Below are positions 17,617 to 26,517 of a stretch of 64,000 nt of DNA, piece after piece. Source of the stretch: JAWWOL01 sp963797535 (GTDB taxonomy: Bacteria > Actinomycetota > Actinomycetes > JAWWOL01). How positions within the stretch are numbered: position 1 is the first letter of the stretch; each line of letters opens with the position of its first letter. The notes under the pieces are model-generated. The model was not told the DNA's origin and did not search any database. It was given only the letters and a program-made list of their open reading frames with translations. The position numbers and the translations under genes are program-made. The stretch covers positions 1,178,001-1,242,000 of the forward strand of contig CAWCPQ010000001.1 in assembly GCA_963797535.1 (NCBI GenBank), given 5' to 3'.

Positions 17617-17907
17617 ATGCCCAAGGCCTATGTGATCTGCGACATCGACGTCCACGACCCGGTGGAGTACGCGGCTTACCGCGACCTGTCCACCCTCGCC
17701 GGCGAGCAGTACGGCGCGACCTATCTGGTACGGGGCGGTGCCACAACGCCGCTCGAGGGCGACTGGTCGCCGACCCGGGTGGTCGTCCTGGAGTTCGCGG
17801 ACTCCGACGCCGCCGTGCGCTGGTGGGAGTCGCCGGAGTACTCCGCAGCCCGCGAGGTCCGCCGTCGTTCGGCGAAGTCCAACTTCCTGCTGGTCGAAGG
17901 CGTCTGA
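17617..17907 (+). CDS. DUF1330 family protein
   Basis: 96 aa, complete DUF1330 protein with a dimeric ferredoxin-like fold. Family features: AYVICDIDVHDPVEYAAYRD, LVRGG near residue 42, VVLEFADSDAAVRWWESPEY and a C-terminal SNFLLVEGV. Biochemical role unknown. It follows msrB on the same strand after three 16-bp repeats and is followed within 9 bases by a strong hairpin. No classical Shine-Dalgarno is visible ahead of the ATG. Confidence 0.9.
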   Translation: MPKAYVICDIDVHDPVEYAAYRDLSTLAGEQYGATYLVRGGATTPLEGDWSPTRVVVLEFADSDAAVRWWESPEYSAAREVRRRSAKSNFLLVEGV

Positions 17908-17915
17908 CCGGGAAG

Positions 17916-17937
17916 CCGGCGGGGACCTCCCCGCCGG
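17916..17937 (+). terminator. hairpin terminator after DUF1330
   Basis: Perfect 10-base arms CCGGCGGGGA and TCCCCGCCGG are separated by two bases, starting 8 bases after the stop codon. There is no T-run, as is usual for GC-rich actinobacteria. The 41-bp repeat element begins at its last base. Confidence 0.6.
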
Positions 17938-18068
17938 TGTATGACCTGCGGGCTCACAAGCCAGCAACGCATCAGCAGCTCCTGAGTTGCGGCACTACAC
18001 GCCCGCAACGCATCAGCAGCTCCTGAGTTGCGGCACTGGGCGCCCGCAGCTCTGCAGCAGCTCATACA
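17938..18068 (-). repeat. 41-bp-unit intergenic repeat element, copy 2
   Basis: Two full 41-base units start at 17964 and 18005, and a partial third at 18046. Read on the minus strand the element is the same as copy 1 (29-169): TGTATGAGCTGCTGCAGAGC at the start, GCAACTCAGGAGCTGC cores inside, and an inverted end (TGTATGACCTGC read from the other side). It fills the gap between the convergent DUF1330 and hemQ genes. Placement at gene 3' ends in both copies is notable. Confidence 0.75.
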
Positions 18069-18123
18069 CGGCGGGGTGGGCCCGTCCTTGGTCCCCGGCC
18101 GGCCCTCTAGAAAAGTGCCGGCC

Positions 18124-18828
18124 TCAGGGCAGCGTGGTCAGCAGATCGGCGACGGACTTGCGGGCGCCGGTGTAGAACGGCACCTCGATCCGGGTGTGCA
18201 CCCGAGCCGTGGCCCCGCGCAGGTGCCGCATCAGGTCGACGATGCGGTGCAGCTCGTCGGCCTCGAACGCGAGCATCCACTCGTAGTCGCCGAGGGCGAA
18301 GCTCGCGACGGTGTTGGCCCGCACGTCGGGATACTCCCGCGCCATCAGCCCGTGCTCCGAGAGCATCGCCCTGCGCTCCTCGTCCGGCAGCAGGTACCAC
18401 TCGTACGAGCGGACGAACGGGTAGACGCAGACGTACTTCAGCGGGTCGATGCCGGCCAGGTAGGCCGGGATGTGCCCCTTGTTGAACTCGGCCGGCCGGT
18501 GCAACGCCATCGCCGACCACACCGGCTCGCACGCGCGGCCCAGCCGGGTCCGCCGGAACGCCGAGTAGACCTCCTGCAGCTCATCCGACGACGGCGCGAC
18601 CCACCAGAACAGGAAATCGGCGTCAGCCCGGAACCCTGCCACGTCATAGCAACCACGGGTCAGCACGCCCTTGGCCTCGTACTGGTCGATCAGCTCCTGC
18701 ACCTCGGCGCCGGCCGCCTCGCGTGAGTCCAGCGCGTCGGTGGACACTGCCTTGAACACGGCGTAGAGCACGTAGCGGATCTCGTTGTTCAGCTCGCGGG
18801 CCTTGGGCCGCTCCACAGCGTCGGTCAT
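18124..18828 (-). CDS. hemQ: coproheme decarboxylase HemQ
   Basis: 234 aa, chlorite-dismutase-like fold; it converts coproheme to haem b by two oxidative decarboxylations, the last step of the coproporphyrin-dependent haem route of actinobacteria. Seen are YVLYAVFKAV, FLFWWVAPSSDELQEVYSAF, the catalytic-tyrosine region KYVCVYPFVRSYEWYLL, HGLMAREYPDVRANTVASF and YEWMLAFEADELHRIVDLM. The ATG at 18828 sits 7 bases after the cgoX stop, so the two are one operon. The 3' end faces the repeat element. Confidence 0.95.
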   Translation of the reverse strand: MTDAVERPKARELNNEIRYVLYAVFKAVSTDALDSREAAGAEVQELIDQYEAKGVLTRGCYDVAGFRADADFLFWWVAPSSDELQEVYSAFRRTRLGRACEPVWSAMALHRPAEFNKGHIPAYLAGIDPLKYVCVYPFVRSYEWYLLPDEERRAMLSEHGLMAREYPDVRANTVASFALGDYEWMLAFEADELHRIVDLMRHLRGATARVHTRIEVPFYTGARKSVADLLTTLP

Positions 18829-18835
18829 GTCGCCA

Positions 18836-20224
18836 TCATCCCACCGGCCCCGGCAGCCCCGGCAGCAGCAGGGCGACGGCGGACTCGGCGCTGCGGATGC
18901 ACGCTGGGATACCGATCCCGTCGTACGCGGCCCCGCACACCGCGAGGCCGGCCGGCAGGCCCGCGCGGACGGCCGAGACTCGCGCCCGGTGGCCGACGGT
19001 GTACTGCGGCAGCCCGCCACCCCAGCGGCTGACCCGCGCATCCACCAGCTCGAGCGGCTGGCCGAGCATCTCCGACACGTCCTCGAGACAGCCGGTGATC
19101 AGCTCCTCGTCGCTGTGCTGAAGGTCGCTCACGTCGCCGGCCCGGCCGACCGAGCACCGGAGGAAAGTCAGCCCCGAGCCGTCCCCTACCAACGGCCACT
19201 TGCGCCCGACCAGCGTCACAGCCTTGACCAGGCGACCCTCCACTGCCGGGACCAGCCAGCCGCTCATCGCCGGCAGCTCAGCGCCCTGCGACAGCGCCAG
19301 CGTGACGATCGCGACCGAGGCGTAGGGAATCTTCTCCAGGGCGGCAGCGGCTTGAGGTGCCACGGTGGACAGCAGCCGTGCCGTCGGCGCACCGGGCGTC
19401 GCGAGCACCACGGCGTCGGCGTCGAGGAACGCCTCGTCCACCGTCGACCCGGTCACCACGCGCCACCCCCCACCGGGCAGCGGCTCGATCCGGCGGGCCA
19501 CTGCGCCGGTCCGGATCTCAACGCCGGCGGCAACAAGGCTGTCCGTGAGCACCGCGGCAAGCCGACCGAGACCGCCTGGTACCGAGGCAAACACCGGCCC
19601 CTCGGACCTTGTCGCCGAGGCCCGGGACAAGCGTGCCGCCTGCAGGAGGGACCGGTGCGCCCGGGCGTACGGCGCCAGCTGCTGCAAGGTCGCCTCCAGC
19701 GACAGGTCGTCCGCCCGGCCCGCGTAGACCCCGCCCAGCAGCGGGTCCACCAGCCGGTCGACGACCTCCCGGCCGAGCCGGGCGGCCACGTAGGAACCAA
19801 CCGCGACGTCGTCCCCGATGGACGTCCTCGGCAGCACCACGTCGAGGGAGACCCGGGCCAGACCCGCAGCCGACAACACCTCGGAATGCTCAAGAGCGGC
19901 CAGATCACCGGGTACACCCATCACCGTGCCCGACGGCAACGGGCGCACCGAACCACGACTCCACAGTCCGGCGCTCGTGGTCGCCGGGTGCACGATCTCG
20001 AGACCGAGCGCCCGGATCAGGTCAACGCCCTCCGGCACCCGTACGAGGATCGACTCCGCACCCTCGTCGACCTGCACCCCGGCGATCTCCGACACCCGCA
20101 GCTTGCCGCCGGTGCGGTCCGAGCCCTCGAGCAGCGTCACCCGCACCCCCGGTGCCCGCAGCGTCAGTGCCCTGGCAGCCGCCAGCCCGGCGATCCCACC
20201 ACCGATCACCACCGCGTGCGTCAC
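18836..20224 (-). CDS. cgoX: coproporphyrinogen III oxidase (HemY/CgoX)
   Basis: 462 aa, FAD-dependent oxidase that turns coproporphyrinogen III into coproporphyrin III in actinobacteria (formerly named protoporphyrinogen oxidase, hemG/hemY). The FAD-binding N-terminus is THAVVIGGGIAGLAAARALT with EGSDRTGGKLRV; the C-terminal FAD motif is GLAVCGAAYDGIGIPACIRS. DPLLGGVYAGRADDLSL and SVPGGLGRLAAVL are typical of the family. It is co-transcribed with hemQ downstream. hemE, normally adjacent, is separated by three plus-strand genes. Confidence 0.94.
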   Translation of the reverse strand: MTHAVVIGGGIAGLAAARALTLRAPGVRVTLLEGSDRTGGKLRVSEIAGVQVDEGAESILVRVPEGVDLIRALGLEIVHPATTSAGLWSRGSVRPLPSGTVMGVPGDLAALEHSEVLSAAGLARVSLDVVLPRTSIGDDVAVGSYVAARLGREVVDRLVDPLLGGVYAGRADDLSLEATLQQLAPYARAHRSLLQAARLSRASATRSEGPVFASVPGGLGRLAAVLTDSLVAAGVEIRTGAVARRIEPLPGGGWRVVTGSTVDEAFLDADAVVLATPGAPTARLLSTVAPQAAAALEKIPYASVAIVTLALSQGAELPAMSGWLVPAVEGRLVKAVTLVGRKWPLVGDGSGLTFLRCSVGRAGDVSDLQHSDEELITGCLEDVSEMLGQPLELVDARVSRWGGGLPQYTVGHRARVSAVRAGLPAGLAVCGAAYDGIGIPACIRSAESAVALLLPGLPGPVG

Positions 20225-20343
20225 CCGGCAAGCCTGTCATGAATCGTGATCGTTCCGTGTCCCACCGCCCGGAACCGATGGCCGACTGCGCCCGTCCGAT
20301 CGACAAGTGGCTCACCGGGGGCCCGGCTGGAGGGCGAGGACCC

Positions 20344-21429
20344 ATGTCCGCACTGCTTGTACCCAAGTCCGTTCGAACGGCTGGCGCAGTCGCCCTCGCC
20401 GTCATGGTGCTCAGCACGGGTTGTTCCTCGTCCGGCGGCTCCGAGGCGGCCTCAGCCGGGCCGACGAGGAACGCGGTGCCGCAGGCCGGGCCGGCCGTAT
20501 CGGCAGCCGCTGCCTCAGCGGGTGCACCGATGACGGCTGCTGCCGCGGCCACCTCGGCTGCTGCTCCCGCCTCCTCTGCAGCGGCTGCCGCACCCGCGGT
20601 AGGCAAGGCAGCAACCACCGGCGCGCTGGAGGGCCGGCCGGGCTTCGACGCGGACCCGACCGCCGGCCGGTCGATCATCTACACCGCAACGCTCAACCTC
20701 CAAGTCGCCACCGCCAAGGACGTCGCCAGGGCCGCCGACACTGCCGCCCGCCTGGCGCGGACCAACCAGGGCTACGTCTTCTCGCGTAACGGCCAGGCCG
20801 CGGACACCAACCCGAAAGCCAGCGGGGACGATGCGGTCGCGACCGCGGACATCACGATCAAGGTGCCGCCGAGCCAGTACAGCACCCTGCTCGTCCAGCT
20901 ACAGCGACTCGGCACCGAGCTTGACGTCGAGCAGCACTCGCAGGACGTCACCAGCAAGGTGGTCGACACGACGGCCCGGCTGACCACCATGCGCGCGAGC
21001 GTGGCGCGGATGCAGGCGCTGCTCGCGAAAGCAGACACCGTCGGGCAGATCGTCCTGGTCGAGGGCCAGCTGACCAGTCGTGAGGCGGACCTCGAGTCGC
21101 TCGAGGGTCAGCTCGCCGTGCTGAAGTCACAGACCGCTCTGGCCACGGTGACGGTGCACCTGCAGTCGACCCCGCCAAAGCCCCCGGTCGTCGTGGTCGT
21201 CCCGCCGAAGCGGGGCAAGCCGATCCACGGCTTCCTGAGCGGACTGCGGGCCGGCGGCCGCGGCTTCGCCACGGCTGCCATCAGCACGGCGACCGTGGTC
21301 GGCGCCGTCCTCCCGTTCGCCGGAGTCGTCCTCGTACTCGCGATTCTCGCCTGGTTCGTACGCCGGTCCTGGCTGGCCCGCAAGCCGGCCGGAACCAGCA
21401 AGGCGGACGGGGCTGTTACGAGCGGGTAA
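20344..21429 (+). CDS. DUF4349 lipoprotein
   Basis: 361 aa, secreted lipoprotein: signal peptide with lipobox VMVLSTGCSSS, then about 75 residues of Ala/Ser/Pro linker, a DUF4349 domain (YTATLNLQVATAKDVARAAD, PSQYSTLLVQLQRLGTELDV, LTSREADLESLEGQLAVLKS forming a coiled coil), and one C-terminal membrane helix (GAVLPFAGVVLVLAILAWFV) ending in a basic tail. It is anchored at both ends, facing outward. The ATG at 20344 has GGAGGGCGAGG upstream. The role of DUF4349 is unknown; cell-envelope sensing is only a guess. It is divergent from cgoX. Confidence 0.88.
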   Translation: MSALLVPKSVRTAGAVALAVMVLSTGCSSSGGSEAASAGPTRNAVPQAGPAVSAAAASAGAPMTAAAAATSAAAPASSAAAAAPAVGKAATTGALEGRPGFDADPTAGRSIIYTATLNLQVATAKDVARAADTAARLARTNQGYVFSRNGQAADTNPKASGDDAVATADITIKVPPSQYSTLLVQLQRLGTELDVEQHSQDVTSKVVDTTARLTTMRASVARMQALLAKADTVGQIVLVEGQLTSREADLESLEGQLAVLKSQTALATVTVHLQSTPPKPPVVVVVPPKRGKPIHGFLSGLRAGGRGFATAAISTATVVGAVLPFAGVVLVLAILAWFVRRSWLARKPAGTSKADGAVTSG

Positions 21430-21482
21430 ACCTCTCGTTCCACAGGGTCTCGGCGGCTCCGATCGGTCCTACGATCGGAGCC

Positions 21483-22346
21483 GTGCCGATCCCCCCCGCC
21501 ACCTCCGTTGCCGTGTTCGGTCCCGTCATCGACGAGGCGGCCCTCGACGCCGTCGAGCTCTGCTACCGCGAGAACGGCTTCGTGGTCCTGCGCGGTGTCC
21601 TCGGCGAGGAGCTGGTCGACGCGATGGAGTCGGAGTGCGTCGCCGCCCAGCAGCAGGTGATCGCTCACGAGCTGCCGGAGCGCTACGGGTCGACGGTCTT
21701 CCTCGACGACGAAGCCAAGGCGGAGCACTTCGCCAACTACGTGGAGTTCATCAACGAGCTCTCGCCGGCGGTGCGCGCCGCCGCGGCCCATCCCGTCCTG
21801 CTCCAGGTGCTGCACCGCCTGCTCGGCAAGGACTGCTGGGTACGCGACCAAACCCAGTTCGGCATCGTCTACCAGGACGCACGGCCGGGCCGGGAGTCCG
21901 GCTACAGCCGGATCGGCTGGCACTCCGACTGGCAGTCCGGCCCGAGCCTCGACATCTGGCCCTCGACCGCCTTCACCTTCCACATCGACGGCACCTCGCC
22001 GGCCAACGGCTTCCTGCGCGTCGTGCCCGGCAGCCACGAGTGGGCGACGCCGGCCCCGTACAAGAACATCAACAACGTCGACGTGCCGGCGGACGCCAAA
22101 CCGGTCGGCGGCTACTCCGACCAACCGCCGCCGGTCGAGATGCCACTGAGCTTCGAGCCGGTGCCGGGTGAGATCCCGGTCTACGCCGAACGCGGCGATG
22201 TGATCCTGCACGACTGCTACCTCTGGCACTCGGCGGCGCGGGCTACCGACGAGCGCTCCACCCGCCGGCACGTCCGCGGCGGCTTCTTCGGCGGCGACAA
22301 GAGCACACAGGACACGCAGCAGTTCATCAAGAACGCCGCCCGCTGA
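21483..22346 (+). CDS. phytanoyl-CoA dioxygenase family protein
   Basis: 287 aa from a GTG at 21483, Fe(II)/2-oxoglutarate dioxygenase of the PhyH family. The iron facial triad appears as His147 and Asp149 in RIGWHSDWQSG and a distal His in DCYLWHSAARATDER; the following Arg in RRHVRGGFFGG would bind 2-oxoglutarate. SPANGFLRVVPGSHEW is a typical PhyH stretch. Actinobacterial members include ectoine hydroxylases, but no ectoine genes are nearby, so the substrate is open. It starts 53 bases after the DUF4349 gene on the same strand. Confidence 0.88.
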   Translation: MPIPPATSVAVFGPVIDEAALDAVELCYRENGFVVLRGVLGEELVDAMESECVAAQQQVIAHELPERYGSTVFLDDEAKAEHFANYVEFINELSPAVRAAAAHPVLLQVLHRLLGKDCWVRDQTQFGIVYQDARPGRESGYSRIGWHSDWQSGPSLDIWPSTAFTFHIDGTSPANGFLRVVPGSHEWATPAPYKNINNVDVPADAKPVGGYSDQPPPVEMPLSFEPVPGEIPVYAERGDVILHDCYLWHSAARATDERSTRRHVRGGFFGGDKSTQDTQQFIKNAAR

Positions 22347-22448
22347 GCCCTCAACGATCGCGATCGGGATCCTGCCGGTGCCTGGTCCGGCTGCCGCCGA
22401 AGAAGGCCCCGGTCGAGGAGCACTGAGCCCGCAGGGCATGCTGTGCCC

Positions 22449-23240
22449 ATGGCACAGGACGCGAGCTGGGTCGACAGCATGCCCGAGGTGTACGACCGCG
22501 CCCTGGGGCCGGCCTTGTTCGAGCCGTTTGCCGACAATCTGGCTCCCCGGGTCGCAGCACTTCGACCAGCCAGGGTCCTCGAGCTTGCCGCGGGTACGGG
22601 CATCGCCACCGCCCGAATCGTCCGGGCCCTGCCCGAGGCTGCCGTCACCGCGACCGACCTGAACCCGCCGATGGTGGAGTGGGCCCGGGAACGAGTTCCG
22701 GGCGCCACGTGGCAGCAGGCGGACGCGCAGCAGCTGCCCTTTCCCGACGAGAGCTTCGACGTGGTGGTCTGCCAGTTCGGCGCGATGTTCTTCCCGGACA
22801 AGCCGGCGGCGTTCGCCGAAGCCGCGAGGGTGCTGCGGCCGGGCGGGACGCTGATGTTCAGCGTCTGGGACGTGGTCACGGCCTCCCCGTTCCCCACGGC
22901 AATGGTGCAGAGCCTGGCTGTGGTGCTGCCGGTGGACCCGCCGGGCTTCATTGCGCGGGTGCCGCACGGCTACTTCGACCACGATGCGATCCGCAGTGAC
23001 CTCAGCGCGAGCGGCCTCGGCGACCCGGACATCGAGGCCGTGGTGCTCAAGGGGACGGCCCCGTCAGCACGAGTGATTGCGGAGGGCTTCTGCCTCGGGA
23101 CGCCGCTCAGGTTCGCCCTGACCGAGCGTGGTCCGCTCGAAACTCTGACCGAGCAGCTCGCCGCCGAGATGACCGCACGGCTCGGGACCGGCCCCTTGGA
23201 GGCCGACAACGCGGCTTTGGTTGTGACCGTACAAAAATAA
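22449..23240 (+). CDS. class I SAM-dependent methyltransferase
   Basis: 263 aa, UbiE/Methyltransf_11-like. SAM-binding motif I is RVLELAAGTGIATARIV, followed by VTATDLNPPMVEWARERVPG, the post-motif QQADAQQLPFPDESFDVVVC and RVLRPGGTLMFSVWD. The ATG at 22449 gives a clean N-terminus (AQDASWVDSMPEVYDRALG). The acceptor is unknown; these proteins are often annotated for quinone methylation, but nothing here supports that. It converges on hemE with 18 bases between stops. Confidence 0.9.
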   Translation: MAQDASWVDSMPEVYDRALGPALFEPFADNLAPRVAALRPARVLELAAGTGIATARIVRALPEAAVTATDLNPPMVEWARERVPGATWQQADAQQLPFPDESFDVVVCQFGAMFFPDKPAAFAEAARVLRPGGTLMFSVWDVVTASPFPTAMVQSLAVVLPVDPPGFIARVPHGYFDHDAIRSDLSASGLGDPDIEAVVLKGTAPSARVIAEGFCLGTPLRFALTERGPLETLTEQLAAEMTARLGTGPLEADNAALVVTVQK

Positions 23241-23258
23241 CCGTTGCCGCAGGACAAC

Positions 23259-24323
23259 TCAGTGGGCAGTCTCCGTGTGCACGAGGTCGACGATGCGGGC
23301 CAGCACGTCCGGATCGGTCTCCGGCAGCACGCCGTGGCCGAGGTTGAACACGTGCCCCTCAGCGGCTCGCCCGTCGGCGAGCACCTGCCGGACCTGGGTC
23401 GCGACCGCGTCCCACGGGGCGAAGACGACGGCCGGGTCGAGATTGCCCTGCACCGCCTTGCCGGCGCCGATCCGGGCGACGGCGGCGTCGAGCGGCAGCC
23501 GGAAGTCGACGCCGACCACGTCGGCGCCGGCCGAGCCCATCAGCCCCAGCAGCTCGCCGGTGCCCACGCCGAAGTGGATCCGCGGCACGCCGAGGTCGGC
23601 CAGCCCGGTCAGGATCTTGGTGCTCGCCGGCAGGACGTACCGCTCGTAGTCCCGCGCGGACAGCACACCCGCCCACGAGTCGAACAGCTGCACTGCTGAG
23701 GCACCAGCCGCAATCTGCACCCGCAGGAAGGACAGCGTGATGTCGGCCAGCCGGTCGAGCAGTGCAGCCCACAACGGGTCGCCGGAGTACATCAGCGCCT
23801 TGGTCTTCTCGTGGTTCTTCGACGGGCCGCCCTCGATCAGGTAGCTCGCGAGGGTGAACGGCGCCCCCGCGAACCCGATCAGCGGCGTGGGCCCCAGCTC
23901 GCGTACCAGGGTGCCCATCGCCTCGGTGACGAAGCCGACCGCTGCCGGGTCCAGCTCGGGCAGCCGGTCGAGGTCGGCGAGGGTCTCGATCGGCTCGAGC
24001 ACCACCGGTCCCACGCCCGGCACGATGTCGACCCCGAACCCGATCGCCTTCAACGGGACCACGATGTCGCTGAAATAGATCGCAGCGTCGACGCCGTAGC
24101 GACGGACCGGCTGCAGGGTGATCTCGACGACCAGCGACGGGTCCATGCACGAGTCGAGCATCGCGATGCCGCGGCGGATCCTGCGGTACTCCGGCAGCGA
24201 GCGGCCGGCCTGACGCATGAACCACACCGGCGTGTGCTGGACCGGCTCACGGCGGCAGGCGCGCAGGAAGGCGCTCTCAGCAACGGCGGGGTGCACGAGG
24301 GAAGCCAAGGCAGCTGTGGTCAC
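23259..24323 (-). CDS. hemE: uroporphyrinogen decarboxylase
   Basis: 354 aa, complete HemE, converting uroporphyrinogen III to coproporphyrinogen III in the cytoplasm. The signature near the N-terminus is TPVWFMRQAGRSLPEYR; the second is GFAGAPFTLASYLIEGGPSK, with FDSWAGVLSARDYERYVLP and the end EGHVFNLGHGVLPETDPD. It starts at a GTG (24323) with a GGAGC upstream. It precedes cgoX and hemQ on the same strand but about 3 kb away, so it needs its own transcript. Confidence 0.96.
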   Translation of the reverse strand: MTTAALASLVHPAVAESAFLRACRREPVQHTPVWFMRQAGRSLPEYRRIRRGIAMLDSCMDPSLVVEITLQPVRRYGVDAAIYFSDIVVPLKAIGFGVDIVPGVGPVVLEPIETLADLDRLPELDPAAVGFVTEAMGTLVRELGPTPLIGFAGAPFTLASYLIEGGPSKNHEKTKALMYSGDPLWAALLDRLADITLSFLRVQIAAGASAVQLFDSWAGVLSARDYERYVLPASTKILTGLADLGVPRIHFGVGTGELLGLMGSAGADVVGVDFRLPLDAAVARIGAGKAVQGNLDPAVVFAPWDAVATQVRQVLADGRAAEGHVFNLGHGVLPETDPDVLARIVDLVHTETAH

Positions 24324-24359
24324 GCTCCGATGCTCCCACGAGTCACGGGGAGCGGCCCG

Positions 24360-24521
24360 TCAGGCGGCGAAGGACCGCGAGGTCGTCGCGCCGACGAGGA
24401 TCGCCATGCTGCACCTCGTGCACACCCGCTCGCCGCAGTCCTCGCCGTGCCCGTCCGGGCAGGGCACCGACTCAACGAGGGTCTCGTCAGCACACACGGG
24501 GCACCACAGCAGCTCGTTCAC
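24360..24521 (-). CDS. small zinc-ribbon-like protein
   Basis: 53 aa from a GTG at 24521 with a strong GGAGGTG ribosome binding site 5 bases upstream. Cysteines occur as CPVC, CPDGHGEDC and CTRC, which suggests one zinc site; the tail (ILVGATTSRSFAA) carries none. It lies directly upstream of hemE (36 bases) on the same strand and is probably co-transcribed with it. Family not recognised. Confidence 0.6.
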   Translation of the reverse strand: MNELLWCPVCADETLVESVPCPDGHGEDCGERVCTRCSMAILVGATTSRSFAA

Positions 24522-24670
24522 GGGCACCTCCTCGGACCTTCGGGTCAACCGACATTTCGTACGGTGTCACGCACCAAGCGGCTCTGCCCGTATTGACCGG
24601 CCCGTGTCGCGCGGTTACTCAGCCGGTGCGCATCGTGTGACGTTGTCCGACGGTTCGCGATACTGGCACC

Positions 24671-25003
24671 ATGACCTACGACGAGGATCTCGCGGCCCGC
24701 GTCCGCGACTGCGTCCAACGGGAGAGTGGCCTGTCCGAGCAGAAGATGTTCGGCGGGCTGGCCTTCCTCATCAACGGCAACATGGCGGTCGCGGTCAGCG
24801 CTCAGGGCGGATTGCTGCTGCGCGTCGACCCGGAGCAGACTGAGGCGCTGGCCGACCGTCCTCTGGCCGCCCGGTTCGTCATGCGCGGCCGCGAGATGAA
24901 CGGCTGGCTGCGCGTTGACCCGCGTGCGGTGCAGGAAGAGGACGGCCTGGAGCGCTGGGTGCAAGTCGGTGTGACCTACGCCCGATCGCTGCCGCCAAAG
25001 TAG
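24671..25003 (+). CDS. TfoX/Sxy N-terminal domain protein
   Basis: 110 aa, a lone TfoX N-terminal domain: EQKMFGGLAFLINGNMAVAV, LLLRVDPEQTEAL, RFVMRGREMNGWLRVDPRAV and WVQVGVTYARSLPPK. In gammaproteobacteria TfoX controls competence; in actinobacteria these single-domain proteins are common and uncharacterised, so no competence role should be assumed. The ATG is at 24671. It is divergent from the small zinc protein. Confidence 0.88.
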   Translation: MTYDEDLAARVRDCVQRESGLSEQKMFGGLAFLINGNMAVAVSAQGGLLLRVDPEQTEALADRPLAARFVMRGREMNGWLRVDPRAVQEEDGLERWVQVGVTYARSLPPK

Positions 25004-25211
25004 GCCGCCCGCTCCGTCGCACACGCCGATCGGCAGGCGGAGCATCAGCCCCACACTTTCCTGATGCCAGACCTTGGTCAGGACATCGCAGCGGCGCAAG
25101 CCCGGGGGGACTTGATCAGTGCCCGGAGCGATGAGAAGCGCCGCCCGACGTTGTCTGCATCAGTGCGAACGGGTTGGATCAGCCGTACTGGCCTGCGAGA
25201 ACGGAGCCCCC

Positions 25212-25814
25212 ATGGCACTTGTCATCTGCGACATGTCCATCTCGCTCGACGGTTTCGTCACCGGCCCGAACGACGGCCGCGACAACCCGTTCGGTGACGG
25301 TGCGGGGATGCTGCACGCCTGGATGTTCGACGCGGCGACCGACGAGGATCGGGCCATTCTGCAGGAGATGCTCGACGGCGCCGGCGCCATCGTGATGGGT
25401 CGCAGGTCCTTCGACAAGAACGAGGGCGACGGTGGTTGGGGCGCCAGCGGCCCGATGGGGGACATCCCGTGCTTCGTCGTCACCCATACCAAGCCGAGTG
25501 CACCGTATCCACCGGTGTTCACGTTCGTCACCGACGGCGTGGGTAGTGCGATTGAGCAGGCCAAGCGTGCTGCTGGGGAGAAAGTCGTCGGCTTGCATGG
25601 AGCGACCGTGATGCAGCAGGCACTCCCGCTCGGCCTGGTCGACGAGCTCCGTGTCCATGTGGTCCCGGTGCTGCTAGGCGGCGGCATCCCCTTGTTCGAC
25701 GGGCTCGACTCGGCGATCACCCTCGAACGCACCCGGGTGCTGGTAACGCCTGCGGCGACGCACATCGGGTTTCGGGTGGTGCGCGAAGCCGAGCCGGCGG
25801 CGTCGACCAGCTGA
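25212..25814 (+). CDS. dihydrofolate reductase family protein (RibD C-terminal domain)
   Basis: 200 aa, RibD-C/YyaP-like reductase: VICDMSISLDGFVTGPNDGR, GAIVMGRRSFDKNEGDGGWG, VGLHGATVMQQALPLGLVDE and VHVVPVLLGGGIPLF. These are NAD(P)H reductases of unknown substrate, not the true folate enzyme. It starts at the ATG at 25212. It stands alone; the 208 bases before it hold no gene I can support. It is distantly related to the broken reductase at 7331-8187 and is itself intact. Confidence 0.88.
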   Translation: MALVICDMSISLDGFVTGPNDGRDNPFGDGAGMLHAWMFDAATDEDRAILQEMLDGAGAIVMGRRSFDKNEGDGGWGASGPMGDIPCFVVTHTKPSAPYPPVFTFVTDGVGSAIEQAKRAAGEKVVGLHGATVMQQALPLGLVDELRVHVVPVLLGGGIPLFDGLDSAITLERTRVLVTPAATHIGFRVVREAEPAASTS

Positions 25815-26045
25815 AACTGCCCGGGCCGGGACCGGAGGACCATCCTCGTCTCGGGCGGGGTGGTGCTCCGCTTGCCGTTCGCCTACCGGACCGTGGTGGT
25901 CCCGGCCATGTGTGCTCGACACCCAGCCGGATCCGCTTCCCACGTGGTCCTGGCCAAATACCGTGAGCCCGTGAGTCAGCTGGAGCGGTGGCGTTTCGGT
26001 TGGGCTAGCACGATTCATGGCTCCTGCGGAGGGCCTCCGTGGTCG

Positions 26046-26517
26046 TCACTGCTTGAGGGCAACTTGGACGATCGTGTCTCCGCCGAAACTGCCTCCTCCG
26101 GAGCTGACCCGGGTGGACAGGCTGTAAAAGCCCGGAGCCGCGGTTGCCGGATGCGCAGGCTTGTGATGGGAGAGCCGCCGGTCCAAGTGGTGGTGTGAAT
26201 GACCGAGCTGGGGAGCGCCTTCCCGGCCGCCGGGGACCGCTTCAGGGCGGCGACCTCAGCGAAGGACCCGGTGAGGGTGGCCGACAAGGCGACCGGTTCG
26301 CTGGCCATCGTCGTGTTGGCGTCCGGAGACTCGGTCACGATCCAGTGCAGCCTGAGGATGTCACCAGGGTGCCGCACCGGGTCGATGTCAGTGGCCGCGC
26401 AGCATGAATAGCTGTAGGCGGCCTGCCCACCGCGCCGTTGGCGCGAGAGCCGGCACCCGAGCAGCCTGCGGCGCTCACCACCGCCGCAATGATCACCAAG
26501 CTGCGGATTGTCCTCAT
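26046..26517 (-). pseudogene. frameshifted small lipoprotein gene
   Basis: The ATG at 26517 opens a clean lipoprotein signal (RTIRSLVIIAAVVSAAGCSG). After about 35 residues the coding character moves to a second frame (DILRLHWIVTESPDANTTMA, VALSATLTGSFAEVAALK), and near 26180 to a third frame ending PATAAPGFYSLSTRVSSGGG, FGGDTIVQVALKQ and TGA at 26046. The reading needs two indels. The assembled protein would be about 155 aa, an extracellular beta-rich lipoprotein of no recognised family. The 230 bases between the reductase at 25814 and this gene show nothing further. Confidence 0.6.

Noticed and set aside
24671..25003. Competence regulator
   Set aside because: Only the TfoX N-terminal domain is present and no competence genes are near.
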